From the NCBI GenBank assembly GCA_012522035.1, contig JAAYLF010000194.1, positions 1 through 15,847 on the forward strand: a DNA stretch of 15,847 nt, in the 5' to 3' direction. Each line of letters starts with the position of its first letter. The first letter of the stretch is position 1. The stretch comes from Clostridiaceae bacterium. Lineage in GTDB: Bacteria > Bacillota > Clostridia > UBA1212 > DUPL01. This document shows, piece after piece, positions 7,765 through 13,064 of the stretch. Made by a program: the position numbers and the translations under genes. The notes under the pieces were generated by a model. The model saw only the letters and a list, made by a program, of their open reading frames with translations. It did no database searches and had not been told where the DNA came from.

Positions 7765-7947
7765 CTATCCTTCCACCGAACTCATAACCGCATCGGTTAT
7801 ACGTATTACTCTAACAGCTTTTGTAGGACTTTTTTCAATTTCTTTTGCACTGATAATGGCAAAATTATGAAACTGGAGCATAAAGCATACACAGAACGCA
7901 GTAATAATCAAAACAATACATACTGAAATGGAATATTCAACTGTCAT
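7765..7947 (-). CDS. Small pilin/TadE-like membrane peptide
   Basis: A 60-residue protein beginning MTVEYSISVCIVLIITAFCVCF. The TVE followed directly by a hydrophobic helix (residues 6-25) looks like the mature N-terminus of a TadE or Flp-type pilin, but the usual basic leader ending in Gly is missing. The remaining 35 residues are short and helical, with a short cluster of charged residues (AKEIEKS). The ATG is supported by a strong AAAGGAGG 9 nt upstream. It is the first gene of the operon with DUF5702 and the TadE-like gene. It could be a small structural subunit or an assembly helper. Real coding is likely from the ribosome site and operon position; the function is a family-level guess. 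Confidence 0.68.
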   Translation of the reverse strand: MTVEYSISVCIVLIITAFCVCFMLQFHNFAIISAKEIEKSPTKAVRVIRITDAVMSSVEG

Positions 7948-7998
7948 AAAATCAGCCTCCTTTGCAAATTCTAAATAGAAGCGTACTGTATATCCATT

Positions 7999-8047
7999 TA
8001 TTTCAGTCGACGTAATTCGACTTTTTTCGAAGAAAATAACTGAAATA
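7999..8047. repeat. Inverted repeat with nested GTCGA/TCGAC half-sites in divergent promoter region
   Basis: TATTTCAGT (7999-8007) and ACTGAAATA (8039-8047) form a perfect 9-bp inverted repeat with a 31-bp spacer. Inside it, GTCGA (8006-8010) and TCGAC (8017-8021) form a second inverted repeat with a 6-bp spacer. The site lies between the oppositely oriented pilin-like operon and the carboxypeptidase gene. It could serve as an operator for either, or as a hairpin in the minus-strand leader. Confidence 0.6.
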
Positions 8048-8058
8048 TTTTTGAATCA
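8029..8058 (+). promoter_or_regulatory. Possible sigma-H-like promoter of the carboxypeptidase gene
   Basis: GAAGAAAAT (8029-8037) and TTTGAATCA (8050-8058) are separated by 12 bp. The Bacillus sigma-H pattern is RNAGGAWWW, 11-12 bp, RNNGAATWW; there is one mismatch in the first box and two in the second. No good sigma-A promoter is visible in this gap. AGTCGAC and, on the other strand, AGTCGAA at 8005-8022 resemble Spo0A boxes (TGTCGAA) just upstream. The call is tentative. Confidence 0.35.
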
Positions 8059-8099
8059 CTGCCATATATATTTAAAGACAAGCAAATGGAGGTTTTTAA

Positions 8100-9224
8100 A
8101 TGAAAAACAGAATAAGACTGGCAATATTACTGATTGTAATAGCTATCTTTCCCATTCCTACTGCCCAGGCAAAGCAAACACCTTCCTTTTATGCCAGAAG
8201 TGTAATACTAATTGAAATTGATTCTGGCAGAGTTCTATATGAAAAACAGGCTCATACTAGAATACCTATGGCATCGACCACTAAAATAATGACAGCACTG
8301 ATAGTTCTTGAAAAGGCCAATATGGATGACATTGTCACCGTGAGCAAGAGAGCTGCCCAGATTGGAGGTTCAACCATGAACCTTGAATTGGGTGAAAAGA
8401 TAAGCGTAATGGGCCTTATGTATGGTCTTATGCTTAGATCCGGCAATGATGCGGCGATTGCTCTTGCAGAGCACGTTGCTGGAAGTGTTGAAGAGTTCTG
8501 TGAAATGATGAACCAGAAAGCAAGAGAAATAGGAGCATATAACACAAACTTTGTGTCTCCTCACGGACTTGACCATCACAATCATTACACTACTGCTGCG
8601 GACCTCGCCCTTATTACAAAAGAAGCCATGAAAAATGATCTCTTTAGAAAGATAATTGCGACAAAAACTATAACCATAGACGGACATACCATGTCCAACA
8701 CCAACAATCTGCTATATGCCAACAATGGCATTGACGGAGTAAAAACAGGCTACACATCCAAAGCAGGACGCTGTATAGTTATTACAGCAGAAAGAAACGG
8801 CATGCGTATTATTGGTGTGATACTGGGATGCGATACAACTAACAAAAGAACAGCTGACGCCTTGAAGATGACTGAGTTTGCATATGATAATTACCAAATC
8901 TATACACTGTACAAAGCAAACAGCTCCTTGGGAAAAACAAGAGTTGAAAAAGGAAAAAAATCATATGTAAACCTTGTAGTAAAAGAGGATGTCCGCCTGC
9001 CTCTTGATGAAGAAGAGTATGAGAAACTTGAATATGAAGTGATATATGAAAAATCCACCAAAAAGGCAGTGTACAAGGACGATATTCTAGGAGAACTTGT
9101 TGTCAAATGCGATGACGATGTATTATACAGCTGCTATTTGTATGCTGACAGCACCTGCAAAAAGAAAAACTTCCTTGATTATATGAAAGAAATTCTCAAC
9201 CTATGGCTATACCCGATAAAGTAG
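8100..9224 (+). CDS. D-alanyl-D-alanine carboxypeptidase (penicillin-binding protein, family S11)
   Basis: A 374-residue secreted DD-carboxypeptidase that removes the terminal D-Ala from peptidoglycan stem peptides. A signal peptide ends near TAQA at residue 24. All three penicillin-binding motifs are present: Ser59-x-x-Lys62 (ASTTK), Ser114-Gly-Asn116 (RSGND) and Lys215-Thr-Gly217 (VKTGYTSKAGRC). Residues from about 280 form the beta-rich PBP5-type C-terminal domain. The end (YMKEILNLWLYPIK) may be the amphipathic membrane anchor usual for this class. The length fits Bacillus DacF/DacB. An ATG with GGAGG 7 nt upstream fixes the start. It is divergent from the pilin-like operon and is not next to spoIIA genes, so I do not assign dacF or dacB. 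A sporulation link rests only on the weak promoter match upstream. Confidence 0.93.
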   Translation: MKNRIRLAILLIVIAIFPIPTAQAKQTPSFYARSVILIEIDSGRVLYEKQAHTRIPMASTTKIMTALIVLEKANMDDIVTVSKRAAQIGGSTMNLELGEKISVMGLMYGLMLRSGNDAAIALAEHVAGSVEEFCEMMNQKAREIGAYNTNFVSPHGLDHHNHYTTAADLALITKEAMKNDLFRKIIATKTITIDGHTMSNTNNLLYANNGIDGVKTGYTSKAGRCIVITAERNGMRIIGVILGCDTTNKRTADALKMTEFAYDNYQIYTLYKANSSLGKTRVEKGKKSYVNLVVKEDVRLPLDEEEYEKLEYEVIYEKSTKKAVYKDDILGELVVKCDDDVLYSCYLYADSTCKKKNFLDYMKEILNLWLYPIK

Positions 9225-9267
9225 TATATAATATCTAGATGAAAACAATATGAGGTGTATGCATCAG

Positions 9268-9960
9268 ATGGCTAAAAAGGAACGCATATGGGAAATAGAC
9301 GCACTACGTGGACTATTCATTATCTTTGTAGTAATAATTCATCTAATATTAGATTTGGAGTATATGTACAATGTGGATTTGAATATGCCAAACATGTATT
9401 ATTTCGTAAAGGTAAACGGTGGGATTCTTTTCGTTCTTATCTCAGGTATAAGCATTACACTGGGTTCAAGATGCATAAAAAGAGGCCTGTTTGTTCTGGG
9501 CTGCGGACTTTTGATAACACTTGTAACGTATATCTTGTTCCCTGAAATAACCATAGTTTTTGGCATACTCCACCTTTTGGGTGTATGCATGCTCCTGTAT
9601 CCAATATACAAAAAACTGCCATCATGGGCAATCGCCCTTCTGGCAGTCCCTATTGTAGTTCTTGGATACGTATTTGAAAACATGCAAGTCAATAACCCGT
9701 ACCTTTTCTTTATTGGTCTTACCACTGAAAAGTTCAACACAGGAGACTATTTTCCACTGTTTCCCCATCTGGGATATTTCATGATAGGAGTTGTTTTGGG
9801 AAGGCTTTTGTATAGTGAAAAAAAGAGCCTTCTACCAAATTTCCCAAAGAACAACTTTATAATAAAATTTCTTCAATTCTGTGGCAGACACTCCATATGG
9901 ATATATCTCATACACCAACCAGTAATATATCTAGTCCTAAACCTAATATTTCATGAATAG
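9268..9960 (+). CDS. HGSNAT-like membrane acyltransferase family protein (DUF1624)
   Basis: A 230-residue polytopic membrane protein with about seven hydrophobic helices. It opens with the family signature IWEIDALRGLFIIFVVIIH and has FGILHLLGVCML in the middle and HSIWIYLIHQPVIYL near the end. DUF1624 is related to the catalytic part of human heparan-alpha-glucosaminide N-acetyltransferase, which moves acetyl groups across the membrane. The bacterial members are uncharacterised, though acylation of an envelope glycan is plausible. Three in-frame ATGs exist at 9250, 9259 and 9268. I chose 9268 because GAGGTG lies 10 nt upstream; 9250 has no site, so the start is uncertain by 6 codons. The gene follows the carboxypeptidase by 43 bp, and a TATAAT at 9227-9232 without a good -35 might give it extra transcription. 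Its 3' end overlaps the opposing gene by 10 bp. Confidence 0.82.
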   Translation: MAKKERIWEIDALRGLFIIFVVIIHLILDLEYMYNVDLNMPNMYYFVKVNGGILFVLISGISITLGSRCIKRGLFVLGCGLLITLVTYILFPEITIVFGILHLLGVCMLLYPIYKKLPSWAIALLAVPIVVLGYVFENMQVNNPYLFFIGLTTEKFNTGDYFPLFPHLGYFMIGVVLGRLLYSEKKSLLPNFPKNNFIIKFLQFCGRHSIWIYLIHQPVIYLVLNLIFHE

Positions 9961-10643
9961 AACTTGCTGAACATGCTGTCGTCAAAAGGCTCTCTTCTCC
10001 TTGGACAGTCCATCCGTGTGCACACCTTGCAATCGGAATAATCAGAATCATTTGCAAAGTATACACCAGAAACACTTTTAAGTGGTTTCATCAGGAATTC
10101 CGGAGTCAGATACACTCCGGTTTTTTCTGTAACACTGCCTATTGCCTCAAAGAGTTTTACCTGGTTCGAAAGTGGAAAATCCTTTGTGGAGCCCGGACTG
10201 GCATGGGAGATGTTCATGTCACTTTGGGAGCTTAGATATTTCATTGCATATACAACACTGTTTCCAAGCACCTCCACCATGATGGCATCGGCAAAATACG
10301 CAAGAAGAGGGTCGTTTCTGTATTGCATGGCCCACTTTTCTATTTCCATGCCGCAAGTACAGACAATTCCGTATGTATCTACACTTTCGTTAACGTTGGA
10401 GGCCAGAATCCTTGACTTGAACAAGATGTCATTCAGGTATACCTCATCATCCTTTTCTCCCCTTCTTACCTTCATCTTTGTAATGCATGCCTTTGGTACT
10501 GCAACTTCATAAGCCTCGTCCACAAGCCTGCAAAGTTCTTCAAAATTCTCCTCATCCTCAATATCCATGTGGGCTTCCCGGGCTATTCTCTTTTTGTCCA
10601 GCACCATTGAATCCTTTATTTCTTTTACAAACGTTATTTGCAT
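9951..10643 (-). CDS. B12-dependent methionine synthase activation-domain-like protein
   Basis: A 230-residue stand-alone protein resembling the C-terminal activation domain of cobalamin-dependent methionine synthase (MetH), which binds S-adenosylmethionine to remethylate oxidised cobalamin. The alignable core is HASPGS (147-152), FPLSNQVKLFEAIG (156-169), GVYLTPEFLMKPLKSVSG (176-193) and the closing ..CKVCTRMDCPRRR. In MetH the first motif continues as PGYG; here it is PGST. Three cysteines (205, 208, 213) in C-x2-C-x4-C plus Cys95 and Cys97 suggest a metal or iron-sulfur site. Clostridial proteins of this kind often support separate methyltransferase modules. No such module is seen in the window. 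The ATG has GGAGG 7 nt upstream and its own promoter overlaps the end of htrA. Confidence 0.82.
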   Translation of the reverse strand: MQITFVKEIKDSMVLDKKRIAREAHMDIEDEENFEELCRLVDEAYEVAVPKACITKMKVRRGEKDDEVYLNDILFKSRILASNVNESVDTYGIVCTCGMEIEKWAMQYRNDPLLAYFADAIMVEVLGNSVVYAMKYLSSQSDMNISHASPGSTKDFPLSNQVKLFEAIGSVTEKTGVYLTPEFLMKPLKSVSGVYFANDSDYSDCKVCTRMDCPRRREPFDDSMFSKFYS

Positions 10644-10673
10644 CTTTTACCTCCAAATGTTCTGATAAAATTC

Positions 10674-10702
10674 ATTATACAGGAGGCAAAAGTCCTATGC
10701 AA
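10674..10702 (-). promoter_or_regulatory. Sigma-A-type promoter for the methionine synthase activation-like gene
   Basis: The minus strand carries TTGCAT (10702-10697), a 17-bp spacer and a perfect TATAAT (10679-10674). The -35 box is weak and lies across the last codons of htrA. The expected transcription start is near 10667, 24 nt before the ATG. No terminator is visible after htrA, so read-through may add to expression. Confidence 0.62.
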
Positions 10703-11915
10703 GAGTCACATTAAAAGTAATATAGTCACCCCTAAAGAGCGTTGTTTGTCTGAAAACCTTTATTTCCACTACATCGCCTTTTCTCAAATTGCTTTTGATA
10801 TTCTGTATCTCCTGCATGGTCCTAACCTTTATTCCATTGAATTCAACAATTATGTCATATGTCTTTATGCCCGCCTTTTCAGCAGGACTTCCAGCAGCCA
10901 CACTTCCTACAACAACTCCACCAGGATAACCGTTCTTCTCAAGAAGATCTGCAGTATACCTGGTATCCTCGGTAATTCCCAGATATGTGTAAACCGCATT
11001 CCCCTTTTCCATCAGATTCTCTATTATCCTGACAACATCATTCACAGGTATTGCAAAACCCATTCCTTCATATCCTGTTGCTGCAAGCTTTACACTGTTA
11101 ACCCCGATCAGCTTCCCTTCCACATCCACAAGGGCTCCACCTGAATTACCCGGATTAATGGCGGCATCTGTTTGAATCAGGGTAAGATCCTTGTATACAC
11201 CGTCAACCTCCACACTTCTATTCAACCCACTTATAATTCCCTGGCTGACAGAACCTAGGAACCTAAGTCCACCAGGGTTGCCCAATGCAATAACTATGTC
11301 ACCAACCTCAATTTTATCCGAATCTCCAATTTCTATAGCAGTAAGATTGTCTCTCTCAATTTTGATAACCGCCAGATCCGATGCAATATCATAACCTATG
11401 ACCCTCGCATCGATTCCTGTTTCAGGGTCTTCATACAGGTGCAACTTTATCTGGGAGTCCGGGTTCATTTCTCCTGCTGTTGTTATGGAGTCCTGTATCA
11501 CGTGGTAGTTTGTAATTATATATCCATTCTCCTTGTATATGATGCCGCTGCCTTCTCCCACTTTTTCAGTTACGGTATCTCCAAACCATCCCTTGTTTAT
11601 TACCTTTGTAGTTACATTAATACCAACAATCGAAGGCAGAACCTTCTTAGCCACCGCATTTGCATAGGAGGTTACATTTTCAACAGATATATTGGTTATG
11701 TTCTTTGTGTTCTGATAAGGACTTTTGTCAGGCGTAGCAGTTGCATCAAGCAAGACATTACCACTGTCAACACCCTGGTTAAACACATTAAACCCGACAA
11801 AAGACAGACCTCCTCCTATGAATCCACACAATATGCATATGGCAATCATGGATCTAACACTCAATGTTATACTCTTTTTCCTGCTTCTGTAGTCATTGTG
11901 ATAATAATCATACAT
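10695..11915 (-). CDS. htrA: Membrane-anchored HtrA/DegP-type serine protease with PDZ domain
   Basis: A 406-residue protease of envelope quality control. Residues quoted count from the chosen start. A basic cytoplasmic end (YYHNDYRSRKK) precedes one membrane helix at about 20-43 and a Ser/Thr/Asn-rich linker. The trypsin-like domain (about 85-300) has the triad His138 (TNYHVI), Asp180 (ASDLAVI) and Ser258 (NPGNSGGAL). One PDZ domain follows (about 310-400), with GYPGGVVVGSV and a GIKTYDIIVEFNG core. The upstream in-frame GTG and ATG at 11924 and 11921 sit within GAGGTGATG and are too close to the ribosome site. The ATG at 11915 lies 6 nt after GAGGTG and was chosen. The gene is alone with its own control region. 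In Bacillus, such proteases are induced by secretion and heat stress. Confidence 0.94.
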   Translation of the reverse strand: MYDYYHNDYRSRKKSITLSVRSMIAICILCGFIGGGLSFVGFNVFNQGVDSGNVLLDATATPDKSPYQNTKNITNISVENVTSYANAVAKKVLPSIVGINVTTKVINKGWFGDTVTEKVGEGSGIIYKENGYIITNYHVIQDSITTAGEMNPDSQIKLHLYEDPETGIDARVIGYDIASDLAVIKIERDNLTAIEIGDSDKIEVGDIVIALGNPGGLRFLGSVSQGIISGLNRSVEVDGVYKDLTLIQTDAAINPGNSGGALVDVEGKLIGVNSVKLAATGYEGMGFAIPVNDVVRIIENLMEKGNAVYTYLGITEDTRYTADLLEKNGYPGGVVVGSVAAGSPAEKAGIKTYDIIVEFNGIKVRTMQEIQNIKSNLRKGDVVEIKVFRQTTLFRGDYITFNVTLA

Positions 11916-11921
11916 TGGCAT

Positions 11922-11927
11922 CACCTC
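11922..11927 (-). promoter_or_regulatory. Ribosome binding site that fixes the htrA start
   Basis: AAGAGGTG precedes the ATG at 11915 by 6 nt, an ideal distance. The GTG at 11924 is part of this element and the ATG at 11921 follows it directly, so neither is a likely start. Confidence 0.75.
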
Positions 11928-11943
11928 TTGAGTATATGTTACC

Positions 11944-11990
11944 TGACATTTTTGACATTATATTTACAAATATTTGTTTTTTATATGACA
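11944..11990 (-). promoter_or_regulatory. htrA promoter region with TGTCA repeats and a palindrome
   Basis: On the minus strand a TATAAT (11962-11957) is preceded by no good -35 box; TATAAA is at the 17-bp position. A perfect 12-bp palindrome ACAAATATTTGT (11966-11977) occupies the expected spacer. ATGTCA occurs twice with 3 bp between copies (11949-11944 and 11958-11953), the second overlapping the -10 box. A further TGTCA is at 11990-11986. A weak -35 with spaced repeats suggests an activator-dependent promoter. Confidence 0.5.
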
Positions 11991-12034
11991 AAAACACCTG
12001 CTATATTATCCCCCAGACCAAAGAGATAAATACC

Positions 12035-12062
12035 AAAAAAAAATTGACGGTTAAACCGTCAA
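12035..12062 (-). terminator. Intrinsic terminator of the YdbC/PC4-like gene
   Basis: TTGACGGTT and AACCGTCAA (12044-12062) form a perfect 9-bp inverted repeat around one base, so the stem is about 8 bp with a 3-nt loop. On the minus strand it is followed by nine T residues (12043-12035). It starts 5 nt after the stop codon and separates this gene from htrA downstream. There is no T tract on the plus strand, so it works in one direction. Confidence 0.93.
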
Positions 12063-12067
12063 GCGCA

Positions 12068-12343
12068 TTAAAAATCATCAAGCAAAACCAACTCGTCCTT
12101 TGGATGTCTTGATTCCAAATCCTCCATGTCCATACTGTTTAATATTTCTCTTAGTTTTTCTGCTTCATCCCTGAACAAGGTTATTCCCTTTCTCATTCTA
12201 TTCGATGACTGCTCCCAATCACGTATGTCAAGCTTGGCAGCTCCATCGTTCCAGCTAACAATATTTACTTCTTTAGCCCATCCATTGTTAGAGCTGTTTA
12301 TTACACCCAGTCTTTTTATAACCTTGTACCTGATTTTATCCAT
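12068..12343 (-). CDS. YdbC-family PC4-like ssDNA-binding protein
   Basis: A 91-residue protein with the PC4/YdbC domain, which binds single-stranded DNA as a dimer and is thought to affect transcription or DNA handling. The core runs from about residues 5 to 68: YKVIKRLGVIN, GWAKEVNIVSWNDG, KLDIRDWEQ, and KGITLFRDEAEKLREIL, the typical KG-x-x-L followed by a helix. A tail of about 23 acidic residues ends in LLDDF, somewhat like the acidic tip of SSB proteins. The start is the ATG with GGGAGGTG whose GGAGG ends 7 nt upstream; the longer frame begins at a TTG at 12361. It is a single gene with its own promoter and terminator, divergent from the CBM9-like gene. Confidence 0.88.
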   Translation of the reverse strand: MDKIRYKVIKRLGVINSSNNGWAKEVNIVSWNDGAAKLDIRDWEQSSNRMRKGITLFRDEAEKLREILNSMDMEDLESRHPKDELVLLDDF

Positions 12344-12348
12344 CGTTT

Positions 12349-12356
12349 CACCTCCC
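12349..12356 (-). promoter_or_regulatory. Ribosome binding site that fixes the YdbC-like gene start
   Basis: GGGAGGTG is a near-perfect match to the 16S rRNA tail, and its GGAGG ends 7 nt before the ATG at 12343. The TTG at 12361 lies upstream of it and has no site of its own. Confidence 0.82.
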
Positions 12357-12375
12357 GCCAAATATCATCAGCCCA

Positions 12376-12404
12376 ATTATACTATTTAAATTACCGTATA
12401 TTCA
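12376..12404 (-). promoter_or_regulatory. Probable promoter of the YdbC-like gene
   Basis: A perfect TATAAT (12381-12376) is preceded after 17 bp by TGAATA (12404-12399), a poor -35 box with three matches. The region is AT-rich. Transcription would start near 12369, about 26 nt before the ATG. Confidence 0.5.
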
Positions 12405-12443
12405 TAACCCGGGGAATAAAACAGTGTTGTTTTTTTCTTTCCA

Positions 12444-12452
12444 TGATATAAT
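12444..12452 (+). promoter_or_regulatory. Extended -10 promoter of the CBM9-like gene
   Basis: TGATATAAT matches the extended -10 form TGnTATAAT exactly. No TTGACA-like box lies 16-18 bp upstream, only a T-rich stretch. The start would be near 12459, about 24 nt before the ATG, which has GAAGGTGATGG as its ribosome site. Confidence 0.6.
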
Positions 12453-12482
12453 TAAGCAAAACATATTTATGAAGGTGATGGA

Positions 12483-13064
12483 ATGAAGGAATACAATATC
12501 TCAAAAAACGAATGGTTGGATGTGGACATTTATCCCTGGGGCTGCGAATACAGGCCAAAAACCCAGGCAAAAATACAAAAAGGAAAAAGCGGCTTTGAGA
12601 TAACCATGAAATCGTATGAGACGGATGTAAGGGCTGAGATGACCGAGAGGAATTCCAAAGTTCATACCGATTCCTGCATGGAGTTCTTCTTCAACGCAGA
12701 ACCGGAAACATCAAAAGCATACATGAACTTTGAGATAAATCCAAAAGGAGTCATGTATATTGGTTACAGCAAAACAGGCGACAGAAGCGGAACAGGCCCC
12801 ATTGAAGCTCCCGGAAACGAATATTTCAACATGAAGTCACGAACAACTGATGAGTATTGGGAAATAAGCTATACTGTACCGTATGAGTTTATAAAAAAGT
12901 ATTTTCCAACCTTTGATGAAAGCAAAACGGAATATATCAAAGCAAACTTCTATAAATGCGGAGATTTGACAGCAAAACCCCACTTTGGCGTGTGGAACAA
13001 TATTGAAACAAAAGAGCCTGATTTTCACAGGCCCGAATTCTTTGGAAAAATTAATCTGAGATAA
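12483..13064 (+). CDS. CBM9-like carbohydrate-binding protein
   Basis: A 193-residue protein of the family 9-like carbohydrate-binding (DOMON-type beta-sandwich) group. Recognisable blocks are RPKTQAKI (24-31), SYETDVRAEM (44-53), HTDSCMEFFFNAEP (61-74), YMNFEINPKG (80-89), then ISYTVPYEF and ANFYKCGDLTAKPHFGVW (154-171), and PDFHRPEFFG near the end. Related modules in xylanases bind sugar chain ends, but this protein has no signal peptide, no linked enzyme and no dockerin. It is therefore likely cytoplasmic and its ligand is unknown. The ATG at 12483 has an AAGGTGATGG ribosome site. Its last 14 bp overlap the end of the opposing peptidase T gene. Confidence 0.85.
   Translation: MKEYNISKNEWLDVDIYPWGCEYRPKTQAKIQKGKSGFEITMKSYETDVRAEMTERNSKVHTDSCMEFFFNAEPETSKAYMNFEINPKGVMYIGYSKTGDRSGTGPIEAPGNEYFNMKSRTTDEYWEISYTVPYEFIKKYFPTFDESKTEYIKANFYKCGDLTAKPHFGVWNNIETKEPDFHRPEFFGKINLR

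Noticed and set aside
9227..9232. TATAAT between the carboxypeptidase and DUF1624 genes as a separate promoter
   Set aside because: The -35 position reads TGGCTA and there is no extended -10, so in AT-rich DNA this is weak. It is mentioned only with the gene.
10681..10696. AGGAGG-like and TCCT segments after htrA as a terminator hairpin
   Set aside because: The possible stem is only about 4 bp and has no T tract; the sequence is better explained as the spacer of the next gene's promoter.
10638..11144. 168-codon plus-strand open frame opposite the htrA 3' end
   Set aside because: It is a shadow of the PDZ and protease coding region, with low-complexity composition and no start signal.
11439..12029. 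196-codon plus-strand open frame across the start of htrA
   Set aside because: It is antisense to a protease with an intact triad and PDZ domain, has no ribosome site and no protein family pattern, and its composition is that of a reverse-frame shadow.
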